Positions 48,827-61,137 of a stretch of 64,000 nucleotides of DNA are shown in pieces. The position numbers were made by a program, and so were the translations under genes. The stretch is from contig JAZGTH010000005.1 in NCBI GenBank assembly GCA_036877525.1, positions 7,086,001 to 7,150,000 on the forward strand, read 5' to 3'. The stretch comes from Chromobotia macracanthus (taxonomy: Eukaryota; Chordata; Actinopteri; Cypriniformes; Botiidae). Under the pieces are notes generated by a model, which was not told the DNA's origin, made no database searches, and worked only from the letters and a program-made list of their open reading frames with translations. The first letter of the stretch is position 1; every line of letters begins with the position of its first letter.

Positions 48827-51800
48827 TTAGCACCAGCAGGTGGCATCACTGGAGCCCATTTCCAGCAGCTGAGCCTCTACATCCTTGGCATCATCAGGAA
48901 AACGTTCGACGAAGGACTGGATGAGCCCTGCAGCGCTTCCTTCATATTCAACTAGTTCCACGGCATCATCTACATGACACACAACACGTTATTCCATCCA
49001 TGTATTTTTAAGGCTGTGTTTCTATGTAGTCCATTTTGCTGCTGCAGTTACATATGATATAAAGGAAATGATAATTTGGCTAAAAACAAACCTTTGATGT
49101 GAGTGTTAGCCTGGACAAACATCTTGCGAGCTTCCTTGCGGAGCAGAACGGTCTCTCTGAAACGCAGGAAGTCATGGGAGCCATCGGCAGTCACTGCAGA
49201 ATAGCCTTCATACAGAGCTCTTCCACCCTCCACATCAGCTGTGGACTTGTGCACCTTCACAAAACAAAACCAAACCAAAATGAAAATACTACCATATACA
49301 TTTTTTCAGAGGGTTTTTCCTGACCCTCTGGCTGTTCTGAATTTCATAGTACTTAGTACATAGTTCATCATAGTACTACAAACAGTCATCAGTTTTTGGT
49401 GCTGCTTATGGCACATACATTTTGTTCACTTAAGCACATTTTTATAATAAATTATAGTAAATGCTGAATAAAAATGTTGCTGAGCTGTTAACTGTCACTT
49501 GCTAAATTACACAAGCAGCATTGAGGTCATGTGACAACAAAAAAAACTATTTGCTCAGAAATGTCGTCACATTATGTGTTCTGCTTTACATAATGTTTTT
49601 AAAAATAAGTAGTCAGTATGCAGTGTGTACTAGACGTTATTCACCAACCAGTAAAATAATATTCCATTCTGAATATAGCTTGGTGACATGACTTATCAGT
49701 TTTATGTGGCAGTACCTGCAATTTACACAGGAACCGCTGGATGGCGCTCTTTCCCACTGTGTGAATCTTGCTGCGGTCCAGTGTTATGATGGCGTCCGGC
49801 CTTCCATCTGCCCCTGTGCACTCTCTCAGACTAACCAGCCCCTCTCCAGCCTCCAGAAGAACCCGCAGAATCACAAAACGGGCCTGCATGTGTGCCTGCA
49901 GCAGCCACGCCAAGAAGCCACGTCAGCATCAAGGACAAAAAAAACGGACATTCAAGAGAGTGCAAAAAATAAATACTCCATTTTACCTGTCTCCAGCTCT
50001 TGCTTTCAGGTGTGTAGAACTCCAGTCCCAGCAGGCCAGCACGCACCATATTCAGCCAGTTCACATAAACCACCTCCTCTGCATCCACTCCTTCATGTCC
50101 GAAAATACTGCAGCACACATTCATTTTCACAGTATCAGTATTGTCCATACAAGTCAAATAATGAAAAAGAGACTGAAAGAGACTCACCTGAGCACCTGTT
50201 TGTTGAGACACAGGTAGAGACCCACACATTCAGCTCGACACTCTTCGTAGGAGGAGGCGATTGTGGAGAACTTGCTGTCCCATGTCTCACTTCCCTTGTA
50301 CCAGCTAGAGATCTGGGAGGCAAATGGTTTATATTGTGACTGTGATTCATAAGCACTTAATAGTAAAGACAGAAGGTAAGGCACAGTGGAGGTCTGGTGA
50401 TGGACATGAAGAGAGAATGTAGCACTCACCAGTTCCCCTGTTTCTGGATTACGAACTGCAGCTTGCTCAAAGTTGAACTTTCCCTTATCATCCTGTTTCA
50501 ATACACGCACACACAAACACAAATAAGACAAAAAAACGGTAAGATATGTTTATATTATAGAAATGTTCTGGGTTTGGTACAAGGAAATGGGATAAACTAT
50601 TGATTACCACTGAATGTAATTTTAACTTGTCCCTCAACTTGTAAACAAACGTGTCACATTTACAGTATTGTCCAGTATAGTGTAAACTAGTAATGCTAAA
50701 ACAGTAAGTTTGACTTTTTGTAATAAAAATTAAAGCTACAGTAATAGTACAGTTAAAGTAAGGTATGAAACAGTCATTTTAATGCATTTTACATTTTATA
50801 GTACAGGCAACTATTTTTTGCATCTTTTTGTTCTGCTTGTGTCCTTCTTACCTGAACAAAGAGCTTCCCACTGCCATGACCCAGCAGTTCATGAAGCCCC
50901 ACCTGCACCTCAAAAGAAGGTCCTTTCCATTTGATATACAGATCCTGCAGGAAGAGAAACTATCCTTTTAAGCCTCTGTTACAACATAATGATGGATTCA
51001 TTAGAACTTTACAGACAACTTTCATCAGTTTTACAAGTTGAAAGTTACCTTGTCTTTCTCCTCAAGAAAGGTGAGCTTGTCTTTCTGCGTAGCGTACGCA
51101 ACCGCCAGCACATTTCCAAGGGACACGTTCTTGAAACCTTCAGTCTGTCTGATGTCATCATCTACAGACAGATAAATGTGTTTGGGTTAGAACGTTCACA
51201 GAACACTGATCAATCAAACATGTCTGAATACAGATGAAGCCACGCTGGTTATGAGTGCTCACAGTTTGGAATGTTGATTCCGGCAGGGATGCCACTGCCA
51301 GCAAAAGTAAGTACATCCAGAGAGGTGAAGTCCGGCTTGAGGAAGCGGTCCTTCTCAAAGGCTGGAGGCCAAGGCAACTCAGGAAGTAAGACTTCAGCCG
51401 AGCTCACCAACTGCGCAAAACGAGCACTCATGGCTTTGTTCACTACAGCAACAAAACCTGAGGATGGGCAGGAAGAAAGACAAGATTTAAGAGGTTATAT
51501 GCAGCAATGAGACTTTTTTTAAGCAATTTGTATGAATATCTGGGCTTACCTTCAAATTCACCCCTTGAGCCAAATGGATCTCTATAGCTCTCAATAAAAC
51601 CAATGTAACTGTTGGGAAGAAAAGCAATTTTAATAGAAATTCCAAAGTGTGAAAGTTTAGTTGAAACTAACAGTGAAACAACAAATTAAAAACATTATGT
51701 TTAAAGCCATTTCACTTTAGCCAGTGTCAGATCTGTTGAATACAGGTCCTTCACCTCTCTACAATGGGTCCTTTGTCTTTGATCCAATAACGTGATCCTT

Positions 51801-53628
51801 CTTTATGGGCATCCAGTGAGCCAAAGGTGAAGCTGCGAACATACTCCTCCAGCATTCTCTTCTGGTTCTCATTGGCTGCGTAAGCCTAAGACAAAACAGC
51901 CTTTACTTGTGCTTTGTAAGGTCAGTGACGTTCATATGACATGAGTAAGTACCAGCAATTGAACGTTTCGTAGCTCAAGTGTTTTTGCGCACACACACCT
52001 TGGCTTTCTCCAGATTCTGGCTCACTTTCTCCATAAGAAAGGCATAATCGCCCCTCTGAACAGAGAACACAGCATCCTCAAATTCATATCTGCCACACAC
52101 AGTTTCACCTTCCCCCTCAACAGCACAGTCTGTAGTAGGCAGGGAAATAAAGGCAATAAAGAAAACAGTCAAGAGAACAGGTGAAACAATTGCCAAGTGC
52201 AAATGGCCCAGATGGGTTTATTCATAAGCAAACCAGACTGACCAAACTGAAGCTATGAAAAAAAAAGACAGAAAATCAACTATAAGAATTGAAATGGTCT
52301 GCATACTCACCCTTCTTCACGGCAGATGCCAAACGCACCTCATAGCACCGTTTCCCGTCTACTACAGTCTTGAACAGACGGGTGTTGTAGGCACTCAGGT
52401 TCTAAAACAAAGAGATCAAAGTGATACAAAACATGATTTTTTTTTTTTATTTAATTTGGTAGATGAGTACAGCTTTAAATAGACAGTACAAAAAATTTAC
52501 ATCAAACTAGTAATGTTGGCCAGATTTCTAGTGAAATGTGTGGCTCTTTCTGAACACATGCCTTAGACGCTGTGATAATGTTTTATCTGTGCCATATAAT
52601 CCCACACAGTTTTCAAACACTACAGAGAACAAGAGAATTGATGGTACCTTGGAGTCCAGAAATTTCTGAGCAAACTCTGCATCTTCTAAGCAGCAATTCC
52701 CTGAGAAGTATGTTGTGATTCCCTGGAAGAGCAGGATAAGAAACAGTACATGAATCTGTCGTATGTGCCTCAAGTTGTAGTCATCTCAAAAGTTGAAAAC
52801 TACAGGTTGTTTTTTTACCTTATCCCCCAGTCCAAGCTGTTTCACCTTGTCCTCCAGGGAGTAGAGGGGCTGGGAGCAGTTGTTCCACAGCGCTTCCATC
52901 TCACCAGGGTTCTCCTTGAAGGCCTGACTCTCCCAGACCAGTGCCTTAAACTTTTCCTATACATGTGACAAAATATGCACAGATAATGATCATGTGGTCT
53001 TAGGAATGTTACATAACATTATGACATTGATAAGTCAACCTAACAAACATTCTGCACACGTATTACATGACACAGAGCATTATCACATAATAAAACAGAC
53101 AATTCACCTTTGGTAGGTTGGGAATGAATTTGGTGTCCCCAAATGACTTGTAGTTCCCCATGTTTGCATAAAGCCCAGCAGCATATACGAGGAAGGCCTG
53201 AAAATAAAGAAGGAACTTTAATACAACACTGAACACAATATAATAGTGCATTTAGTGTTCCTGTAACTCTTGGTAAAACATAACACTAGCAACTGCAAGA
53301 ACATGGGTTTAAATCCAAGTGAACACAATAATAAACGTAAATGCTTGTAACATTTTACCTGATAATCCTCAGCACTCAGTCCAGCTGCAGTGGCCACTGC
53401 CTCCAGCTGGGCTGGCGGTTGTTTGCAGAACATTTTTTGCAGCAGTACATAGATGTTTGCAGACTCGGGAGATGTCTGAATCAGCACAACCAGGCCACCA
53501 TACCAGGACGCCCGAGAGAGGTAGTGCGCATACAACTGCTCATTGGGTGAGAGCAGTTTGAAAGCCTCCCGACAGTCCAGAGAAGAGATCCCAATGTCAT
53601 TTGGGAGGTAGTACTGAGAGTCCACCAT
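48827..53628 (-). CDS. dpp3: Dipeptidyl peptidase 3 (zinc metallopeptidase M49)
   Basis: Cytosolic zinc exopeptidase that removes dipeptides from the N-terminus of short peptides such as enkephalins and angiotensins. Seventeen coding exons on the minus strand from the start at 53628 (MVDSQYYLPNDIGISSLDCREAF): 53358-53628, 53108-53201, 52818-52958, 52648-52724, 52312-52402, 52000-52132, 51754-51887, 51551-51608, 51263-51457, 51049-51163, 50853-50944, 50430-50491, 50188-50315, 49987-50106, 49719-49897, 49093-49255 and 48827-48969, edges approximate. The M49 hexapeptide HELLGH is at about 50890 and the second zinc motif EECRAE is in SSYEECRAECVGLYL. A PETGEL motif (about 50435-50455) matches the ETGE by which human DPP3 binds KEAP1. 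The protein ends SSDATCWC. A 5' UTR exon ending at 54456 probably precedes the coding start. Confidence 0.95.
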
Positions 53629-54455
53629 TGCAGTCTACAGAGAGCCTTTTCTTTTACCTCTGTAAATACACAAGATGGAGCTTCACTGTTAGTTAAAAAT
53701 AAAAAACTCACTATTTACTACCTGCCACCATTTATTATAAAACAGGTTCCTTGATTTGGATTGGCTGAGCCAGTGTGAATGATCCTATAAACATACACCT
53801 GTGACCTCATTACGTTAGTATTGCTGCGCCACTGTCTGTGTTTTTCCGTTTCAGAAAAACATTTACACGCAAAAAAGATAAAGCACAAACGTTTAATAAA
53901 AACAAAAGTAATAACTGTAAGGAAATGTTTTCACCATACGATGAAAATGAATGAGGGCTGAGGCTGTCAGTCACTCGTGTTATAACGTCTGCTTTTGTGC
54001 TCCAAGGAACGAAGCCATGAGGCACGAAGGCAAATTAAATGTTAATAAAATGTTAAATTATAGTTGAGCTGTCCGTGTACTGAAGAACATTACTCACACA
54101 CATTTCGACACCAAATATATGGGACTTTTTGAAAGATTTTTAACGTGGATCTCTAGATATATTTTCGCTAGCGTGTTTCAGGGCTTTAACGTGGACGGTC
54201 AGGCTCACGGCGAGTTTCTGTTTCAGTTCTGATATCTTAACTATCTAACTAATGCTGTTAGCACAGTGGACAGATGTGTATCATTTCAGCGGTGTGAGAA
54301 ATCGGACAATGAAATCTCACAAATCTGTGCTACCCAAACAAATATGCTTTCGTCTACTACACAAACACGCTACTCTATATAACAGTGATTTCGCGACTTT
54401 CCTTTCAGCACATATCGCAGATATTATGTTAACAGCACGTTAATAGAAGTTCTAC

Positions 54456-54620
54456 CTGAATTGTGCGTCCAGTCCTGTCAAAACGCAGCACCAGCGTCTG
54501 AACGTACTTCCGCTACTCATTCAATTGAAAGACCCGCCTTCGGCCAATCAAACAGCAGAGAAGATGACTGACGGTCGGCAGAGCCAATAGAAGCGACAGG
54601 AGACGAGAGGCGTAGAGCAG
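54456..54620 (-). promoter_or_regulatory. dpp3 promoter with two CCAAT boxes and non-coding first exon
   Basis: On the minus strand AATTCAG|GTAGAA at 54456/54455 is a good donor, and the matching acceptor CTGTAG|ACTGCA lies just before the dpp3 ATG, which implies a spliced 5' UTR. Upstream, in a locally GC-richer stretch, CCAAT is present on the plus strand at 54544-54548 and 54584-54588, one NF-Y-like spacing of 40 bp. Use is inferred. Confidence 0.5.
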
Positions 54621-54654
54621 CGGAGGAAGGAAAGTTAGTAGGGTGACTGGCAAA

Positions 54655-54724
54655 TTTATTGCATTAATACGGCATTAATGCGCACATTTATTGCATTTAC
54701 TGCATTAATATTGCATTAATATTG
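54655..54724. repeat. Degenerate TGCATTAATA-type tandem repeat
   Basis: About six imperfect copies of TTGCATTAAT/ATTGCATTTA words, immediately outside the dpp3 promoter. Confidence 0.55.
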
Positions 54725-55916
54725 AAGTCGAATTGTTTTCCTCTTTGCTCCTGTATAAGTCAATTCACAGCTTTCTAAAAAAAAAAATTATAATAAAGTA
54801 TGTTATTCCAAACAGAGCGTGGGAATACCATACCAAAGGGAAAAGAGCATTTTGTTACAAATTATGCTTTGTGGTTGTTCATCTTTATTTTGTTTATAAA
54901 TACTTGTATATGTGATTCCATGTTATGCTTTCTATCAAGAATATACTTCCAGCTGGATGCATGAATTTGTATTGAAAAGATGAGGCACAGCATGGCCATA
55001 TGCCGCAGTAATATCATCTGGGAAACGTATCCTTACAGATATGTTTGGACAATGAAAGATGGATTAGTTTGCAAGCTCAAGCTAAAATGAATAAAAAGTG
55101 GAAAAGATGTCATTTGAAGATTATGTTTCAGTGTGATTGTGACTGATAGTTTTGGTGTTTGATTTGTGGGGTAGTATTTTAGCATTTTATACATGATACA
55201 TTAGTTGATAGAGGGAAGTGTTTGTGAATGTGTCTACATGTTTGTTGTATTTATGGAAATGCGTTTGTATTGCCAAAGAGAAATGTTCAAAGCTGCATCT
55301 TGAAACTATAGCACCTTCAAAAGATTGCACTGTAGAAAATCGGCCCAAAACCACAGTTTCTTTTCACAGTGTTGTCTATGTCCACTACATTTGTTTTGTG
55401 TTTTTTTACACAGCTGGATTATATTATTGTGTATTTATGTGGCAAATCCTACAATCTCTATATCCAGGCACTGTCTGTATTTATATGATACCTCTAATTA
55501 TATCTTGATCTTTATCAGCAAGCAACATAGAGAAAATAAAAATGTATTTTTTTAATTGGATACAAATTAATGCAGAATTGATCTTTTAAATAATATACAT
55601 TGTTCTGAGTGTCAGTTAATCTTTAAAAGCCAAAGACTTATCTCCAAGATCTGAGTTCCTAGGAAAGTCACAGACCATCTTGTTTTGACAGATACAAACC
55701 TATTGGCCCTGAATGGCCAACTGTCACATGCAATGGCAGGGGAGGGCCTTTAGACCCCAGTAGAGAAAATTGGTATAAACATGAGCATGAGATTATAGCC
55801 ACGTTATTGGACAGTTTTCTGTGGGTATGTTAATTGTTCACTTTTCTGACCGTGGCCACATGCCACCTGGTAACATGACATGAGCACAAGACGTTTAGAG
55901 TCATCTTAATTTTAAA

Positions 55917-58900
55917 ATGACTTCAAAGTGTCTGGAAACGGTTAGGGATTGTTTGACTGAAGAGCACCATGGCAAGGCTAAAAGAAAACTATTTTCTGAG
56001 CAGAAGAAAAGAAGGTAAGTAAAAATAAACAAATTTCCAGCATTTCAATATTTTATGTGTTTTTGTTTGCTGGAATGACAGTAATACAACAATGGGTGAA
56101 GGAATTGCATTTATTTTAAAATGTTTTGTAAATAGCACAATGCATCTGTAAAAACGTAACAATGAAATTGGGGCAATGTTTTTATTTTAAATACATAAAT
56201 TTGATGTGTCAAGAATTTTATTATACAATAATTTTTTTATTACACTGTACTATTTTAGCCATTTTTTCACTATGCAAAAGTCATGCTTACTTTTTATTTA
56301 AAATTGTCTGTTTCTTTTCCATTAAGCGTTGTTTCTTTTTTCTCAGAGTAAAACAAATAAAGAAACTTGTTCAATAGAAGATTTTATATTAACCTTTTAA
56401 AGCCATAAAGATAAAATAAAGCAGTTTGTGTGTGTAAAAAGTAAATGCAGAGAAGTATCTTAGAAGGCATGGCATTGTATCAGAGGCTGCAGGCAAACAC
56501 GCATATTGGTGATAAGACGAAGTGACGCAGTCATGACGTCTCTTTTTCCATTAGTAACAGTGCAGTTACCTTCTCTGAATGACGCTGGTAGAAAATCAGA
56601 CCAACAGTAGTGTTTTTAATAACTAGAACAGTAAAACAACATTTGCTAATGCCATGAAAATGGAAGTTCTGTGTGATTTAGATGTCTTCTCCACTAACCC
56701 TTATAGTGACTGGTGACCCTGACAAAGGTCATTGTATAACAATTACATTTAACCCCAATCAATTTAAATTAACACTCAATTTAAGAATTTAAAATGCAAT
56801 GACCTTTAGTTCCTGTTTTACTGTGAATAATTGAATAGCCTTTGTGAAAACAGCAAATTGCTCTGATTATTTTTGACCATTAATTAACTGGAATTTTAAC
56901 TGCAGGGTCTGCACAGAATGGAGGAAAAAGTGTTCTCGTTTGGCTGCACAGAGCAGAAGGCAGAAAGAGAGCCAGCTGTTCAAAGAGTTGACCGCTTTGC
57001 TGCCTCTGGATCCAAGTATGGACGGCCAGCGAGACAAAGCTTCAGTCATAAGACTCACAATAGCTTACCTGCACCTGAGGGGCCTCCTCAACACCTCAGC
57101 CACCTGTGCACTGTCCTCTCCTTCTACACCAGGTAGAAAGATTGGGGCGTAAAAGTAGAACGGTAGAAACAGGGTTGAACAAATTAAGTTTTCTAAAGGC
57201 CACTGTAATTATAGGAGTGTCGCCTAATCACGAGAGGGGTTTGCTAGACTCTGCCCTTGGTGGGTTTGTGGTTTTGTTGTCTTTGAATGGCAAGGTCATC
57301 TTCACCACAAATGATGTCTCCGCCCATACTGGAATTAACCAGGTAATGATATTAAAATATAAAATCGTATGTCATTATTCCCATTTTGTGTTTCCAATCT
57401 TCATCAGTAGAAAGTCAAATTGATTGCATGAAATTTGGGTTCTCTCTCACAGATGGATTTGATCGGAAGAAGTTTGCTTGAGTTTTTGCACCCGTGTGAT
57501 CAGATGGAAGTGAAAGACATGCTTACAAGACTGATTGGTAAGCACTGTACTGAAAACCTTAGTGAATTGCCATATAACAGCGTTTCTTCAACTATAGCGA
57601 TATTCTTTCTTCAACTATAGATTCTTCAATAACATTTTGTGATGGAAATGCTTTTGGAATATGGTTACATCTGACTTATTGCTGACATTTCAGGAAACCA
57701 AGGACAGCAGGAATGTAAAGTTTTTCTTAGAATAAAGAGTGCAGTAAACCAGAGACTGGCTCCTTGGAAAGTAAGAATCTTCTCAGTTCTTCTTTGCAAA
57801 AATAAAAAGAGTGCACACAATCAACATTAATTTCCTTTGTCTTTCCACGCCTTTGCATTTACTGTTATCACTGTGTAGATCATTCAGTGCACAGGAAAGA
57901 AGAAGTCTTCTGCTACACCAGGATCCAGCTGTCTAATTCTTCAGTGTAGGCTTTTGCCGATGCAGCAGTTCATTGAGATGGATGCAGCGCTGAATACAAA
58001 TACATTTATGAGCATACACAGCCCAGACATGAAATTCACCTACTGCCACACAAGGTACAAAATAGATATTATTTTAAGGTGCAAATACAACTGCTTTGAT
58101 TCGCCGCTTTCTGTCTTTCACTTTTGTTTTTTGGTTCAGGGTTGTGAAGTTGATTGGTTTCAGAGACTCAGAGCTGTTTGGCCAATCTGTGTACCAGTAC
58201 TATCATCCATCTGACTGCCAGAAACTCCGCAAGGCACACATCTGCTGTAAGAGTGATCTGTTTCCTCCTTTTCTACTTATATTTGTTCATTATTATTTCT
58301 TATGTTATTTGGTTTGATGGTAATATGCAAATTTGTACCACTATAAGTAAACCATTATAGGTTGATTTGAATTATGTTCAAATATCTGTGTGGAACAGTG
58401 CTCTCCAAAGGACAGGTGTCGACTGGAAAATATCGGCTGCTGCACAGACATGGTGGCTATGTGTGGGCAGAAACAGACGCATCAGTTGTGTGCAATAGTC
58501 ACACAGGCGTACCAGAGAGTGTTGTCTGCATCAATTACATTCTAAGGTTAGAAAATTAGATGACTCACACAAAATAGCTCTTTCTTGGGCTCCATGTGAG
58601 GTGTGGACTGTGGAATCTATTCTTTCCCTTAATGTGTTTAAGAAATAAGACAAAATGTTTCTCTTTCCATGTGTGTCATTATAGTGGGGTGGAGCAGCCC
58701 AGTTTGGCATTTTTACTGGAGCACACAGAGCAACTGCTGAAACCATGTGACTCACTTTATCCAAAATCCCAGCCTGCCTCTTTTCCACTGTCTGCCGCTC
58801 TGCAGAATAAAAAAGACCCTAAACCCGGATTAACAAACAAGCACAACAATTCTGTTAAACAGACAAACCCTAAAGGTAGAATAGATGTAAAACATATTAC

Positions 58901-60123
58901 AGTCAAGGATGTTTTAATGATTAAATGTATCATAATGATTTGCCATTTTGCTCAAAAGGTGATGGACAGGAAGTTCATGGCTGTTCAGAGATGACACATA
59001 AAACAGAGGAGTGCTGCGATTTCAACTGTGTGAGTACCAGAACAAAAAATGCTCTGTTTGTACAAAGCTACCACAATGGTAGCAGATGATAATTCAGTCT
59101 GGAATATTTGTCATCTAAACCTGGAAAGACATAACATTTGGGATTTTAAATGTTTTTCTCTATAGGATCTGTGTGACTTGGACTTAGACAGTCTGGCTCC
59201 TTACATTCCTATGCATGGAGAAGATTTCCTGCTAACTCCTATTTTAGATGGGACAGTGGATTGTTCTGAGTCGAAAGTGTGCAGGCCGTCACTTGACAGT
59301 CAACATCACAATCTAACCCCTCAAGTGCAAAATTCTGAGATGGTCTTTCATACTATGAAGAGCCTTACACAAAATCAGCAAACCATCAATTATTTTGAAA
59401 CAAACAAGTGTGTATATTAAAGATCATTTTGTGGGGTATGTAAAAATTGTTCCTTACGTGCAACAATAAACATTTCTCCTGTTACAGGGTCAGCGATGCA
59501 TCTGACCTGATAACAACCCAGCAGTGGAATAACAGGCTAAATATTGTCAACCGAATTTCAAAGGTGTGGTGTTTGTAATGCATATATAATTACCTGTATT
59601 GTTTTGATCTGTACATACATTCAAATGAATGACTAATTTTTACTGAACCCTTCAGGTTCAGTGTAATAATCAGCTCTTCTCAGCTGAAAGCAGTGCTTAT
59701 CATTGGAAGAAACAATATCAAAGCGATATCTCACAATATCTCAACAAAACATACTGGAACTATGGTAAGACGGTTTGGTTCCAAACTTAAAACACTAATC
59801 TTTCAATTTGTATCATACATTTAGTATTGTTTTTAATTCCATTAGATGGATCAACAACAAGGCCACATGGTAAAGTCCAGAATCAATTTATATCAAAGTT
59901 CAGATCACTTCAGGACTTGGAGAACTCCAGGCATCATAGAGTGGCCTCTCCTCAGTACAGAAGACACCAGACACATGAACGACCCCCAACGCCCTTCACT
60001 CTGCCTGTGCTGAGCAGGATGGAATGTGAGGTTAATGCTCCTCTGGACCCCACATCTTATTTGCTCCAAGGGACTGAAATTACAGCCGTTCTGGATCAAG
60101 TGACCTCAAGAATGCCTTGGTAA
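55917..60123 (+). CDS. HIF-alpha family bHLH-PAS transcription factor (compact, single degron)
   Basis: Oxygen-regulated bHLH-PAS activator, expected partner of ARNT. Exons: 55917-56014, 56906-57132, 57215-57342, 57453-57537, 57695-57770, 57879-58054, about 58140-58246, about 58400-58547, 58684-58876, 58960-59029, about 59166-59416, 59489-59563, 59657-59764 and about 59847-60123; phases join, giving about 673 codons against about 830-870 for HIF-1/2 alpha. Domains: bHLH (KCSRLAAQSRRQKESQLFKEL...DKASVIRLTIAYL), PAS-A (LLDSALGGFVVLLSLNGK), PAS-B (FTYCHTRVVKLIGFRDSEL, GGYVWAETDASVV), one prolyl-hydroxylase degron (LDSLAPYIPMHGEDF, about 59190) and a C-terminal transactivation domain with the FIH site (CEVNAP, about 60030) and LLQGTEITAVLDQV. 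No N-terminal LxxLAP was found. This excludes NPAS4, and HIF-1/2 alpha orthology looks unlikely. It may correspond to the extra fish gene called hif1al2 or HIF-4 alpha; that assignment needs a tree. Confidence 0.88.
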
Positions 60124-61137
60124 TGACACAATGAACAAATGTACTTAAATACAATATATCACTTTCTTTGTACATACAGGTGATCTTATCACCTGGTGAA
60201 CATATTTTTAAAAAACTGAAGGCTTACCTATATTTATATCATACCCACAAGCATTGCCTCAGTGTTCATTACGAAAACCTGTGTGATGTGAGGTCTGTTT
60301 ATACACTTAATATTGTAAAGAAATTCTTTCTCTGCACCACACTGATGTTGCATCAGTGGATGTAAACATGGCTTTGCACCCTCAACCATCACTGTTGTAT
60401 TTAAGGATTCTCTAAATACATGTTCAATTAAAGCTGCAATCTGCAAATTTTGCCTCTCTAGCACCATCTCTGTTTAAAAAATAAAATTGCAGGTTACTTT
60501 ATGCATGTTGAAGTCAGGTGAAGCCAAACTGACATTTCCTGGGAAATTGAACCCAACAGCTTAGATTATAAACCTACTGTTGCAAATCAGGGTAAGGAGA
60601 TCCATAATTGCTTTTTATTTATAAGCAAAATTTACAGATTTCAACTGAGTAAATAAGGAATTCTTTATTTTGTCATGCTCTGTTTTATATGCATGAATCT
60701 TTCATAAAATGTGTTTGTTAGACTGTTTGACTGTTTTATTTTTGTATTATTTAAATGTATTAATTTATCCCAATTTATCAAGTGAAAGACTCTTGTTTAC
60801 TACTTTCTGCATGTTTTAATTTATCTGATTAAGATTTAAATATCCCAGATTATTCCAAAAATATTCATGAGTCATCATTGACAAAACTCCAACACATCTG
60901 TACCAACAAAAGCCAGAAATAAAAATGTTCACACTGGCATAAATCGCAACAACTTTTAATAATGACCAAAACAAAATTTTGCTATCTGACAAACAAAAAT
61001 GACAAAGAAATTGGGGATATAAACTCACACAAGGTAATGTCTTTATATACATCACTAGCTGTGACTTTTAAGAAATAGCAACTCTTGAAGTCTTAAGTGT
61101 AAAAGATCTTCTGTCATGAGGCTCCAGAAATCCATGT
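60124..61137. other. Convergent 3' flanks of the HIF-alpha-like gene and sart1
   Basis: No coding sequence was seen. It contains a dispersed repeat copy at 60427-60660 that supplies AATAAA-like words on the plus strand. AT-rich throughout. Confidence 0.5.
60427..60660 (+). repeat. Dispersed repeat, copy related to 41.9 kb
   Basis: See the copy at 41893-42130. The head AAAGCTGCAATCTGCAAATTTT also resembles 12545-12575 in the factor B-like gene B intron (AAAGCTGCAATCAGTACCTTTT), so at least three members may lie in this window. Confidence 0.65.

Larger units (their letters stand above)
53629..55916. other. Intergenic between dpp3 and the HIF-alpha-like gene
   Basis: Head-to-head genes share this 2.3-kb stretch. 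The left half is the dpp3 5' UTR intron and promoter. Around 54660-54722 ATTAATGCA/TTTATTGCA words recur in tandem. The right half is the promoter side of the HIF-alpha-like gene. No further coding sequence was recognised. Confidence 0.5.

Noticed and set aside
55917..60123. Assignment as npas4, which lies near DPP3 in human
   Set aside because: The LxxLAP degron and CEVNAP transactivation motif are HIF-alpha specific and absent from NPAS4.
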